A DNA stretch of 64,000 nucleotides. Origin: Sphingomonadales bacterium. GTDB lineage: Bacteria; Pseudomonadota; Alphaproteobacteria; Sphingomonadales; Sphingomonadaceae. The DNA lies in the NCBI GenBank assembly GCA_027486415.1, contig JAIXPC010000002.1:434001-498000 (forward strand), read 5' to 3'. Positions 25,199 through 34,754 of this stretch are shown piece by piece. The position numbers and the translations under genes are program-made. Each line of letters opens with the position of its first letter. Position 1 is the stretch's first letter. The notes under the pieces are model-generated. The model was not told the origin of the DNA, searched no databases, and saw nothing but the letters and a program-made list of their open reading frames with translations.

Positions 25199-26896
25199 TC
25201 ACGCCGCCGGCAGTTGCTGGCTCAGCCGGTCGCGCAGTTCGCGGCGCAGGAACTTGCCGCTGGCGTTGCGCGGCAGCGGATCGGCCATGAACCAGATGTG
25301 GCGCGGCACCTTGTAGCTGGCGATCAGCGTGCCGCAAAAGGCGCGCAGCTCCGCCTCGTCCACGCTCTCGCCGGGTTTCAGCACCACGGCCACGCCAACC
25401 TCTTCGCCCAGCCGGTGATCGGGCACGCCGAACACGCAGCATTCGGCGACGGCGGGGTGGCGGTAGATGGCGGCTTCGACTTCGGCGCAATAGACATTCT
25501 CGCCGCCGCGCAGCACCATGTCCTTCTTGCGATCGACGATGAAGATGAAGCCATCCTCGTCGATGCGGGCCACGTCGCCGGTGTGCAGCCAGCCATCGGT
25601 GATCGTGGCAGCCGTCGCGTCGGGCCGGTTGATATAGCCCTTGATGACGGCGGCGCCGCGCACCCACAATTCGCCTACTGCACCGGGCGGCAGCGTGTTC
25701 CCATCGTCATCGACGCATTTTGCTTCATAGGCCGGCATGGCCGGGCCGGCGCTGTCGGGCTTGTCGACGAAGAAATCGCCGGAGACGGACGTGATGATCC
25801 CGCAGGTTTCGGTCATGCCGTAACCCGTGCTGGGCCGGGCGCTGGCAACGCCTTCCTCGATCTTGTGCACCAGGTCGGGCGGCACCTGCGCGCCGCCGCC
25901 GGACAGGGCAGTGAGGCTCGACACGTCGGTGGTGGCGAAATCCGGGTGGTTGATCAGTTCGCGCGCCATCACCGGCACGCCGCCGATGGAGGTGACGCGT
26001 TCCTTCTCGATGATCCGCAGCGCCTCACCCGCGTCCCAGCGATACATCAGCACGATGGTGCCGCCCGCTGCCGTGGTGGCATAGGCACCGCAATTGTTGG
26101 CGGTGACGTGGAACAGCGGCGTGGTCAGCAACGATACCGGCACGGGCGGGGTGGCCGGCGGTTCGACGCCGGTGGCGCGCTGCACCGCCAGCGCCGTCGA
26201 TGCGCCGGCATAGAGCATGTTGAACAGGTTGGTGATGCAGCCGCGATGGGTGAGCTGCGCGCCCTTGGGAAAGCCGGTGGTGCCCGACGTGTAGAAGATG
26301 CAGGCATCGGCATCGGGATCGATGGCAGCATCGGGCATGTCACCACCGTGCGCGATGACATCGGTATAGGGCGTCACCCCCGATTCCGGCCCGCCCAGCC
26401 GCACGCCGACGAGTGTCAGGCCGGCGGGCGGTTCGCTGATCTCGCGATAGCGGCCCAGCCGTTCGGCATCGAGGAACAGCACCCTGGGCGCGGCATCGGC
26501 GAGGCCGTAGGCCATTTCCTCCGCTGTCCACCACGCGTTCATGCCGACGACCGCGATGCCGGTGGACACACACGCCCAATAGATCAGCATCCATTCGGGA
26601 TAGTTCCGCATGGCGATCGCCACCCGGTCGCCGCTGGTGACGCCTTGCGCCGCCAGCCAGGCCGCGATGGCGTTCACGCGGGTGTGGGCCTCGGCATAGG
26701 TCAGGCGTTCGTCGCCATAGACAAGGTAGGTGCGGTCCGCGAACTGCGCGGTGGACTGCCACAGCGCCCGCACATCGGGCAGGGCGTGGCGATAGGCGCG
26801 CACCGGCACGCCGCTCACGGTGACGGTGACAATCTCGAACGCGCCGCCGGGGCCCGTCAGCTCTTCGCGCGCCTGCGCCAGTTGTGCGTAGTGCAT
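25199..26896 (-). CDS. Acyl-CoA synthetase (AMP-forming)
   Basis: 565 residues, ANL superfamily. The AMP loop is FYTSGTTGFPKGAQLTH, followed by GYGMTETCG, the hinge DRKKDMVLRGGENVYCAEVE, and the C-terminal catalytic lysine in LPRNASGKFLRRE. It activates a carboxylic acid, probably a medium- or long-chain fatty acid, to its CoA thioester. The exact substrate cannot be read from sequence. The ATG at 26896 follows GGGGAAGAG. It is a single-gene unit on the minus strand. Confidence 0.9.
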   Translation of the reverse strand: MHYAQLAQAREELTGPGGAFEIVTVTVSGVPVRAYRHALPDVRALWQSTAQFADRTYLVYGDERLTYAEAHTRVNAIAAWLAAQGVTSGDRVAIAMRNYPEWMLIYWACVSTGIAVVGMNAWWTAEEMAYGLADAAPRVLFLDAERLGRYREISEPPAGLTLVGVRLGGPESGVTPYTDVIAHGGDMPDAAIDPDADACIFYTSGTTGFPKGAQLTHRGCITNLFNMLYAGASTALAVQRATGVEPPATPPVPVSLLTTPLFHVTANNCGAYATTAAGGTIVLMYRWDAGEALRIIEKERVTSIGGVPVMARELINHPDFATTDVSSLTALSGGGAQVPPDLVHKIEEGVASARPSTGYGMTETCGIITSVSGDFFVDKPDSAGPAMPAYEAKCVDDDGNTLPPGAVGELWVRGAAVIKGYINRPDATAATITDGWLHTGDVARIDEDGFIFIVDRKKDMVLRGGENVYCAEVEAAIYRHPAVAECCVFGVPDHRLGEEVGVAVVLKPGESVDEAELRAFCGTLIASYKVPRHIWFMADPLPRNASGKFLRRELRDRLSQQLPAA

Positions 26897-26972
26897 GGCT
26901 CTTCCCCAAGGCGGTGATGTTTTTTGGGGACGATACACGCGATACGGCGCGCGAAAAGCTATCCAGAACCAG

Positions 26973-26996
26973 CGGGCCGCCCAGGCGAGCGGCCCG
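26973..26996 (-). terminator. Possible terminator after the beta-propeller gene
   Basis: An 8-base-pair perfect stem, CGGGCCGC and GCGGCCCG, with an 8-base loop, 11 bases past the stop of the secreted beta-propeller gene. It is followed on the minus strand by a T-rich TGGTTCTGG stretch. Confidence 0.45.
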
Positions 26997-27007
26997 ATGA
27001 TCGCAGA

Positions 27008-30000
27008 TCAGTCTCCGCCGGCGGCGGCAGCCGGCACTTGGCCGATCACCCGATCAAGCTCGGCAACGATTGTATCGATCTGCTTGCGCAGGTCGGTCAG
27101 CCGCTCCTTGGGATGATTGCCGATCTTGCCGTCATATTCGTCGGTCTGGCTGCGCAGATAGTTGACGTGGGTGTCCAGACCGGGCGGGCTGTAGCGCACC
27201 GGCGGCGTCAGCAGCTTGTCGGCAATCGCCTGCAGTGCCTTCGCCCTGGCGGCGTCCGGCTGCTGTTTCAGTGCGGCCTGCGCCGCCTTCAGGCGCGCCA
27301 CCGCCACGTTGGTGTCGTTCACCAGCGCCAGCACGCGCAGGTTGTGATCATGTTGATCGACCAGGTCGGCCTGGGTGATGCCGGTGGCCAGCACGCGCGG
27401 ATCGGCAACGATCGTCAGCGGCTGCCGCGCCGTGACCGAACCGGCGGACATCACCACGGTATAATCGCCGGGCGGCACCATCGGGCCGGCCAGCATCCGC
27501 ACGCCGGCCGGAACCCGGCCTGCCGGCAGGGTCTGGCCGGAACGGCGCAGATCCCAGGTCAGGCGGTGCATGCCCGGCTTGGCATCCAGCTTTGTGCGAT
27601 AGGTGGGGCGATAGCGATAGCCGCCGCCAGCGCGCGGCTCCGCGCCTTCGCTGGTGAAGCTGCGTACCGTCTGCCCGGCGGCATCCAGGATGGTCAGGGT
27701 GACCGGCGCGCCGGCCGCCTGGGCGGGGATGAAATAATCGATCTGCGCGCCGGGCAGCGCATATTCCGGGCCTTCGGTGGGCGGGCCGCCCATGTCGGCA
27801 GACGCATTGATCCGCGTGGCCACGGCCGGCTTGAACAGGCGCGGCGCAGATGTGGCCTCCGCCGGTGCCGGCAGCTGGCGCAGGGCGCTGAGATTGTCCA
27901 GCACATAGAAACCGCGGCCCTGCGTGGACAGCACCAGATCGCCGTGCGCCAGCCTCATGTCGGTGACCGGCGTGGCGGGCAGGTCGTTCTGGAAGCTCTG
28001 CCAGGTGGCGCCGCGATCGAACGAGACATACACGCCGAACTCGGTACCGGCATAGAGCAGCCCCGGCCGCTCCGGATCCTCGCGCACCACGCGGGTCGGC
28101 TCGTCAGCGGCGATGCCGTTCTTGCCGTCGGTCAGCTTTGTCCACGTCTTGCCGAAATCATCGGTGCGATAGATGTAGGGCGCAAAATCCCCCAGCAGAT
28201 AGCGGTGGATGGCGACATAGGCGGTGCCGGCGTTGCGGACGCCCGGCTCGATGTTCTGGACGCGGCCGCCCGGCGGCAGGCCCTTGGGCGTGATGTTGGT
28301 CCAGGTCTTGCCGCCGTCGCGGGTGACGTGGACGAGGCCATCGTTGGAGCCGACCCAGATCACGCCTGGCTGCAGCGTGCTTTCGCGGATGGCATAGACG
28401 GTGGAATAGACTTCCTCGCCAGTGGCATCGATGGTGATGGGATCACCCGACGCCATGCGGCCTTCAGGCGGATTGGCGGTGAGATCGGGGCTGATCACTT
28501 CCCAGTTGACCCCGCCATCCCTGGAACGGTGCACATATTGCGAACCATAATAGATGGTATTGGGCTCGGTGGGGTGCACTTCCATCGGCGCCACGCGCTG
28601 GAAGCGGAAGCGCAGATCCTTGGGATGGCTGCCATACAGGGATTCGCTGCCGATCCAATATTGCTGCTCGTTCTGGTTGGTGCGCAGATCCAGCCGGCTG
28701 AACTGCCCCTTGCAGCCGCCCCACACCATCATCGGATCATCGATCTTGGGAATGGATGGCCCGGTTTCGCAGCCGGGGCCAACCCGGAAGCCCTGGCCAT
28801 CGCCCAGCGGACGCGACGGGATGATCAGCGTCGTGTTGTCCTGCTGGGCACCATAGATGCGATAGGGGAACTGGTTGTCCACCGCCACCTGATAGATCTC
28901 GGCCGTGGGCTGGTTGGCCTGGCCCGACCAGGTCTTGCCGCCATCCAGCGAGACATTGGCGCCGCCATCGTTCGACTGCACCATGATCTGGCTGTTCTTC
29001 GGGTTGATCCAGATATCGTGATTGTCGCCGTGCGGGGTCTCTTCGGACTTGAAGCTCTTGCCGCCGTCCACCGATCGGAACCAGCCTTCGTTGCCGACAA
29101 ACACGACATCGGCATTGTTGGGATCGACGCCCAGCGTGGTGTAATAGAAAGGACGGGTGGTCAGCCGGCCCTCGCTGTTGATCAGCGACCAGCTCTTGCC
29201 CTGATCTTCCGAACGATACAGGCCCATGCCGGGCTTGGCTTCGATCAGCGCATAGAGCCGGTTTGGCGCTGCCGCGCTGACGCCGACATTGGCCCGGCCG
29301 AACAGCCCGGTGGGCAGGCCGCCGCCGAGCTTGGCCCACGTCTCGCCGCCGTCGGTGGATTTGTAGATGCCGCCATCGGCGCTGCCGGACGTGATCGTCC
29401 ACGGGCGGCGGATGCCGTGCCACATGGTGGCATAGAGCACCCTGGGATCATCAGCCTGGAATTCGAGGTCGGCCGCGCCCAGCGTGTCGTTGATGAACAG
29501 CACCTTCTTCCAGGTCTTGCCGCCGTCGCGGGTGCGATAGACGCCGCGATCGGGCGAATATTTGAAGGGGTTGCCGGTGGCCGCCACGAACACTTCGTCG
29601 GGGTTGGCAGGGTTGATGCGGATGGTGGAAATCTGGCCCACGTCGCGCAGGCCGATGAACTGCCAGCGCTTGCCGCCGTCGACCGACTTCCAGACCCCGC
29701 GCCCGATGGAAACGTTGCTGCGGATCTTCGACGATCCGGTGCCGGCATAGATGATGTCCGGGTTGCTTTCGACCACGGCGACAGCGCCCATCGATCCCAG
29801 CGGGATCTGGCCGTCGGTCAGGTTGGTCCAGCTATGGCCGGCATCGGTCGTCTTCCAGACGCCGCCGCCCGTGGTGCCCATGAAGAATGTGTGGGGTTGC
29901 GATGTCACGCCGGTCACGGTGGTGACACGGCCGCCGCGCCAGGGCCCGACCTGGCGATAATGGAGGCCCGACCACAGCGACGGATCATAGGCCTGTGCCT

Positions 30001-30064
30001 CCGCGGCGCAGGCGGCCGTCGCCAGGAACACTCCGATCATTGCTCTGAACGCGGCAGGCCTCAT
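27008..30064 (-). CDS. Secreted sortilin/VPS10-like BNR-repeat beta-propeller protein
   Basis: 1018 residues, with a signal peptide ending in AAEAQA. It contains many BNR/Asp-box-like repeats of the form SxDGGxTW (for example TTDAGHSWTNL, SVDGGKRWQFI, TRDGGKTWKKV, SLDGGKTWSG), so it is predicted to fold into one or two large propellers (about 40-720). A C-terminal Ig-like region and a helical tail follow. It is annotated in relatives as glycosyl hydrolase or VPS10/sortilin-like. No catalytic function can be assigned, and a peptide- or ligand-binding role is likely. The start ATG at 30064 has GGGGGA 4 bases upstream. Divergent from the TonB-dependent receptor. Confidence 0.85.
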   Translation of the reverse strand: MRPAAFRAMIGVFLATAACAAEAQAYDPSLWSGLHYRQVGPWRGGRVTTVTGVTSQPHTFFMGTTGGGVWKTTDAGHSWTNLTDGQIPLGSMGAVAVVESNPDIIYAGTGSSKIRSNVSIGRGVWKSVDGGKRWQFIGLRDVGQISTIRINPANPDEVFVAATGNPFKYSPDRGVYRTRDGGKTWKKVLFINDTLGAADLEFQADDPRVLYATMWHGIRRPWTITSGSADGGIYKSTDGGETWAKLGGGLPTGLFGRANVGVSAAAPNRLYALIEAKPGMGLYRSEDQGKSWSLINSEGRLTTRPFYYTTLGVDPNNADVVFVGNEGWFRSVDGGKSFKSEETPHGDNHDIWINPKNSQIMVQSNDGGANVSLDGGKTWSGQANQPTAEIYQVAVDNQFPYRIYGAQQDNTTLIIPSRPLGDGQGFRVGPGCETGPSIPKIDDPMMVWGGCKGQFSRLDLRTNQNEQQYWIGSESLYGSHPKDLRFRFQRVAPMEVHPTEPNTIYYGSQYVHRSRDGGVNWEVISPDLTANPPEGRMASGDPITIDATGEEVYSTVYAIRESTLQPGVIWVGSNDGLVHVTRDGGKTWTNITPKGLPPGGRVQNIEPGVRNAGTAYVAIHRYLLGDFAPYIYRTDDFGKTWTKLTDGKNGIAADEPTRVVREDPERPGLLYAGTEFGVYVSFDRGATWQSFQNDLPATPVTDMRLAHGDLVLSTQGRGFYVLDNLSALRQLPAPAEATSAPRLFKPAVATRINASADMGGPPTEGPEYALPGAQIDYFIPAQAAGAPVTLTILDAAGQTVRSFTSEGAEPRAGGGYRYRPTYRTKLDAKPGMHRLTWDLRRSGQTLPAGRVPAGVRMLAGPMVPPGDYTVVMSAGSVTARQPLTIVADPRVLATGITQADLVDQHDHNLRVLALVNDTNVAVARLKAAQAALKQQPDAARAKALQAIADKLLTPPVRYSPPGLDTHVNYLRSQTDEYDGKIGNHPKERLTDLRKQIDTIVAELDRVIGQVPAAAAGGD

Positions 30065-30325
30065 GTCGTCCCCCATTGAAATGATGTGCCAAAACAGTTG
30101 GTTACACCAAATACGCACAAAATTGTCGGCGGGTCAGTCAAGCCGATTCGATGGGAATTGGCAAGCGCGATGATTCCAGCCGGCGGGCAACGTGAACCGC
30201 TTCCCGCTTTCGGCAGGATGGGGCGAATTGCCAATGGTCGCGTTTGGGATAAGCTGTTTCGTAACGAGGTTCGCAGTCGCGTGGGGACGTGACGAAAGCG
30301 GACCGACACGATGGGGGATGAACTG

Positions 30326-33262
30326 ATGTCCTTTTCGAGATCGCTGCCTTCTGTCCAGGCGGGTGCTGGCATCCCGCGCGATTTCCGAACGCTGGCCATC
30401 GCCGCCCTGCTGCTGGGTTCGGCATCCGGCGCGCTGGCCCAGCAGGCGCCGCCACCGGCGGCAACCGCCGACGCGGCATCCGATGCGAGCGAGGCGCAGA
30501 TCACGGTCACGGGTTCGCGCATTTCGCGCAGCGGTTTCGATCAGCCCACCCCGGTGACGGTGATCGGTGAGCAGGACATCAAGGCCGCCGCCCAGCCCAA
30601 CCTTGCCGATTTCGTCAACCAGATCCCCTCGGTCGTGGGCAGCCAGACGCCTGCGAACAGCCAGCGCCTGCTCAGTGCCGGCACGGCCGGCATCAACACC
30701 CTCAACCTCAGGAGCCTCGGCACCAACCGCACCCTGATCCTGCTCGACGGTCGCCGCTCGGTCGGTTCCACCAGCATCGGCACGGTTGACATCAACACCA
30801 TCCCGCAAGGGCTGGTGAAGGGCGTCGAAATCGTCACCGGGGGTGCCTCGTCGCTCTATGGTTCGGATGCCGTGGCCGGTGTGGTCAACTTCATCCTCGA
30901 CAAGAATTTCACTGGCCTCAAGGGCGATGTCAGCTATGGCGAGACCACCTATGGCGACGACAAGAATTACCGTGTCAGCCTGACCGGCGGCATGAAGTTC
31001 GCCGGCGGACGGGGCCACCTGCTGCTGAGCGGGGATTATTTCCGGCGCGACGGCGTCATCGGCGCACCACGACCCTGGGCGCGCGACGGCTGGCACCTCA
31101 CCCAGAATCCGCGCTTCGTCGCCGGCAATGGCGAGCCGGAGTTCCTGGCCAGCCCGCAATCCGGCCTGAACAGCCTGACCGCCGGCGGCATCATCACCGC
31201 CGGCCCTGCGCGCGGGACCTATTTCGGCCCCGGCGGCGTGATCCGCCAGTATAATTATGGCCCCGACCGCCTGAACAACCGCGAATGGACGATCGGCGGC
31301 GACTGGGAGCAGGGGCTCCACTTCGACCGGACCTCGCTGCAGCCGGAAGAGAATTTCGCCAGCGGCTTTGCCCGCGCCAGCTTCGATGTGCTCGAAAATC
31401 TCACCGTGTTCGGTGAAGCCACCTACAACTGGAGCCGCGCCTTCAACGACGGCGGCCCTTTCACCAGCAAGGGCAACATCAGCATCCGCAACGACAATGC
31501 CTTCATCCCGGCACAGGTGCGCTCGCTGATCGGCACGTCCAACCTCACGATGGGGTCGTGGGATGCCGACCTGCCGTCGCGGCAGAGCAACAACGTCCGC
31601 CGTCTGCAGCGCTATGTTCTTGGCTTCAACACCAATTTCGATGCCATCGGGCTCGACTGGAACATTGACGGCTATTACCAGCACGGCGTCACCAGGGCGC
31701 GCGAGCAGCTGATCAACACCATCAACCGCACCCGGCTGGATTTCGCCCGCGATGCGGTTCGCAACAGCGCCGGCCAGATCGTCTGCCGCGTCACCCGCGA
31801 TGGCAGCACCAACCCGCTGGCGGCCGGCTGCCTGCCCTACAACAGCTTTGGCACCGGTGTGAACAGCCAGGCGGTGGTTGACTATATCGTTGGCGACCCC
31901 TTCCGCATCCAGACCTTCAAGCAGGATGTCGCCGCGCTGAACTTCAACACCAAGATTGAAAACGGCCTGATCGATCCGATCGGTCTTGCCTTTGGCGTGG
32001 AGCGGCGTCGCGAGTCCATTTCCGGAGAAATCTCGCCGGGTGCCGACAGTGGCTGGGTGGTCGGCAATTATCTCGTCACCAACGGGTCCTTCACGGTGAC
32101 CGAAGCCTATCTGGAAACCCTGTTCACGCTGCCGCTCGACATCGAACTGTCGGGTGCTGCGCGCTACACCAGCTACAGCCAGGTCGGCGATGTCGTCACC
32201 TGGAAGGTCGGCGGTGCGTGGGAGCCGATCTCCGGCCTGCGCCTGCGCGTCACCCGGTCCCGCGACATTCGCGCGCCGAACCTGCAAGAGCTGTTTGCCG
32301 CCGGCACGCGCAACACAAACTCGCTCTTCGATCCCTGGCAGAATGCCAACTCGGTTCGCTTTACGCAGACCGTGGGCGGAAATCTGATGCTTGATCCTGA
32401 AAAGGCCGACACGCTGGGGCTTGGTGCCATCTTCCGCCCGGCGTTCCTGCCCGGCTTCGGCCTGTCGGTCGACTATTATGACATCAAGATCAATGGTGCC
32501 ATCGGCACGCTGACGCCGCAAAGCATCATTGATCGCTGCTTCGATGGCAATCTGGAACTGTGCCAGCGCCTGACCGCCACCGTCGGCGGCAGGGACATCG
32601 CGTTTGGCGCGCCGGGCTTCAGCCAGGCCGGCGGTGCGCCAGGTGTCACCGAATATCTGGTCGCCAACAGCCCGTTCAACTTCCTGACCCAGCGGGTGCG
32701 CGGGGTCGATATCGAGGCCAGCTATCGCTTCCAGCTCGATTCGATCGCCTCGTCCCTGCCGGGCAGCATCGCCATCCGGGCGGTGGCCACCCACTATATG
32801 GAAGATTCGGAATCGAACGGTGTCGATCCGCCCACCGACACTGCTGGCGAGAACAGCGGCAGCGGCCCGCCCAGCTGGATCTATCGCGCCACGATCGATT
32901 ACGCGCTGGAAAACTTCACCGCGCAGTTTGCGCTGCGCGGCCTGTCCAGCGGCGTTTACAACAATTTGTGGGTGGAATGCACCACGGCCTGTCCGGCCAG
33001 CAACGCGGTCAACCGCACCATCGCCAACAATCGCATCTCGGGCGCTGCCTATGTCGATGCCTCGTTCGCCTACACGCTGCCGAACGAGAAGTTCAAGCCG
33101 CAGATCTATTTCCGGGTGCGAAACCTGTTCAACAAGGATCCGGTGCCAGTCGGCAAGGGCCCTTCAGACACCTCCAACGTCGAAGTGTGGGGCAACCAGA
33201 CCCTTTATGATTTCCTGGGCCGCACCTTCCAGGTGGGCCTCAGGTTCAACTTTGGCGGCTGA
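30326..33262 (+). CDS. TonB-dependent outer-membrane receptor
   Basis: 978 residues: a signal peptide cut near ALAQ (38/39), a short linker with the sphingomonad-typical ITVTGSRI, a plug domain (about 55-170: PVTVIGEQDIKA, LRSLGTNRTLILLDGRR, IVTGGASSLYGSDAVAGVVNFI), then a 22-strand barrel ending in FQVGLRFNFGG. It imports a ligand across the outer membrane with ExbBD-TonB energy. Nearby secreted M20 peptidases and CapA suggest a peptide-like or polyglutamate-like ligand, but this is inferred. The ATG at 30326 follows GGGGGATG. Confidence 0.93.
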   Translation: MSFSRSLPSVQAGAGIPRDFRTLAIAALLLGSASGALAQQAPPPAATADAASDASEAQITVTGSRISRSGFDQPTPVTVIGEQDIKAAAQPNLADFVNQIPSVVGSQTPANSQRLLSAGTAGINTLNLRSLGTNRTLILLDGRRSVGSTSIGTVDINTIPQGLVKGVEIVTGGASSLYGSDAVAGVVNFILDKNFTGLKGDVSYGETTYGDDKNYRVSLTGGMKFAGGRGHLLLSGDYFRRDGVIGAPRPWARDGWHLTQNPRFVAGNGEPEFLASPQSGLNSLTAGGIITAGPARGTYFGPGGVIRQYNYGPDRLNNREWTIGGDWEQGLHFDRTSLQPEENFASGFARASFDVLENLTVFGEATYNWSRAFNDGGPFTSKGNISIRNDNAFIPAQVRSLIGTSNLTMGSWDADLPSRQSNNVRRLQRYVLGFNTNFDAIGLDWNIDGYYQHGVTRAREQLINTINRTRLDFARDAVRNSAGQIVCRVTRDGSTNPLAAGCLPYNSFGTGVNSQAVVDYIVGDPFRIQTFKQDVAALNFNTKIENGLIDPIGLAFGVERRRESISGEISPGADSGWVVGNYLVTNGSFTVTEAYLETLFTLPLDIELSGAARYTSYSQVGDVVTWKVGGAWEPISGLRLRVTRSRDIRAPNLQELFAAGTRNTNSLFDPWQNANSVRFTQTVGGNLMLDPEKADTLGLGAIFRPAFLPGFGLSVDYYDIKINGAIGTLTPQSIIDRCFDGNLELCQRLTATVGGRDIAFGAPGFSQAGGAPGVTEYLVANSPFNFLTQRVRGVDIEASYRFQLDSIASSLPGSIAIRAVATHYMEDSESNGVDPPTDTAGENSGSGPPSWIYRATIDYALENFTAQFALRGLSSGVYNNLWVECTTACPASNAVNRTIANNRISGAAYVDASFAYTLPNEKFKPQIYFRVRNLFNKDPVPVGKGPSDTSNVEVWGNQTLYDFLGRTFQVGLRFNFGG

Positions 33263-33298
33263 TCAGGGCCGCATTGCAATCAGAGGGACGTGATTGCC

Positions 33299-34702
33299 AT
33301 GATCGCAGGCATCAAGACAAACCGCCGTCTCAGCGCACGGCTGCTGCTGGCCGGGCTGGCACTGGCCGCCGCCCTGCCGGTTGCGGCGCAGCCGGCGGGG
33401 ATCGACATCAAGCCGGTGCCATCGACGCCGATCGCCGATGGCTTCACCTTCGCTGCGGTGGGGGACCTGATCTATCTGCGGCCGATGCTGGCCACGGTGG
33501 AGCGCCAGTCGCCGGGCCTGGTCAAGCTACTGCGCGATGCCGATGTGACGTTCGGCAACCTTGAAACCAGCGTGCTCGATCTGAAAACCACCAGGGCCAG
33601 CCCGGGGGCCGAATCCGGGGGCACCTGGATGCTGGGCCCGCCGGCCATCGTGCCCGATCTGGCAAGGATGGGGTTCGACATCGTTGGCCATGCCAACAAC
33701 CACACGGTCGACTGGGGCGAACAGGGGCTGCTGGAAACGCTTGAACACGTGGAAAAGGGCGGGCTGATCGCGGCTGGCACCGGCCGCACCATGGCAGCGG
33801 CGCGGGCACCGCGCTATCTCGATGTTCCGGCGGGCCGGGTGGCGCTGGTGTCGGGCACTTCCAGCTTCTCGCCGCAGTCGCGTGCATCCGATCCGCTGGG
33901 CGAAGTGCCGGGCCGGCCGGGCGCCAACACCGTGCGGACAGAGCGGGTGGGGAAGGTGAGCGCGGCCGATCTTGCCGTACTGGCCCGCGTGGCCGGCGCG
34001 CGCACCGGTGCGCCGGTCCGCATTGGCGGCGTGCGCTATGAAGCGACCGATGCGCCGAAGACGCCGGTGGAGATCAGCTGGATCATCAACCAGAAAGACG
34101 AAGCCGCCAACCTGCGCGCCGTGCGCCAGGCCCGGCAGGTCGGCAATTTCGTTGTCTACACGCTGCACAACCATGAACCCGGCAATGGCAGCCAGGTGCC
34201 GGCCCAGTTTGCCATCGACTTCGCCCACAAGCTGATCGATGCCGGCGCCGATGCCTATGTGGGCCATGGCCCGCACCAGCTGCGCGGCATCGAGATCTAC
34301 AAGGGCAAGCCCATCTTCTATTCGCTCGGCAACTTCGCGATGATGAACAACAGCCTCGATGACGTGCCGCTCGACATGTATGAACAGTTCGGCGTGAACC
34401 CGGCCGATGCGACGCCGCCGGAACTGCTGGCGGCGCGCAACAGCCGCAGCTTTGCCGATCCGGTGCTGTATGAATCGGTGGTGGCCGTCAGCCGCTATGT
34501 GAAGGGCCAGGTGGCCGAGATCCGGCTGCACCCGATCGATCTGGGCACGGCTGTCGAAGGCGCCGGCAAGGGTGTGCCCGGCACCGCCAGCCCGGCGGTG
34601 GCGCAGCGCATCCTGGAACGGATGCAGCGGCTTTCGGCGCCGTTCGGCACCACCATCACCATTGAAAAGGGCGTGGGCGTCATCCGCCTGCCGGTGCAAT
34701 GA
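33299..34702 (+). CDS. CapA-family metallophosphatase-like protein, secreted
   Basis: 467 residues with a signal peptide (cleavage near LPVAAQ). CapA/PGA-synthesis phosphatase-fold signatures are all present: AAVGDLIYLRP, FGNLETSV, GHANNHTVDWGEQGL, YTLHNHEPG and VGHGPHQLRGIEIYKGKPIFYSLGNF. The family is tied to poly-gamma-glutamate capsule synthesis in Bacillus, but many Gram-negative members are of unknown role. A GTG at 33290 is an alternative start. The gene follows the receptor by 36 bases and probably shares its transcript. Confidence 0.87.
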   Translation: MIAGIKTNRRLSARLLLAGLALAAALPVAAQPAGIDIKPVPSTPIADGFTFAAVGDLIYLRPMLATVERQSPGLVKLLRDADVTFGNLETSVLDLKTTRASPGAESGGTWMLGPPAIVPDLARMGFDIVGHANNHTVDWGEQGLLETLEHVEKGGLIAAGTGRTMAAARAPRYLDVPAGRVALVSGTSSFSPQSRASDPLGEVPGRPGANTVRTERVGKVSAADLAVLARVAGARTGAPVRIGGVRYEATDAPKTPVEISWIINQKDEAANLRAVRQARQVGNFVVYTLHNHEPGNGSQVPAQFAIDFAHKLIDAGADAYVGHGPHQLRGIEIYKGKPIFYSLGNFAMMNNSLDDVPLDMYEQFGVNPADATPPELLAARNSRSFADPVLYESVVAVSRYVKGQVAEIRLHPIDLGTAVEGAGKGVPGTASPAVAQRILERMQRLSAPFGTTITIEKGVGVIRLPVQ

Positions 34703-34754
34703 CCGGCGCCACCCCCTGTTGATCCACCGTCTGTCAAGCCAAGGTTGTCATCCC

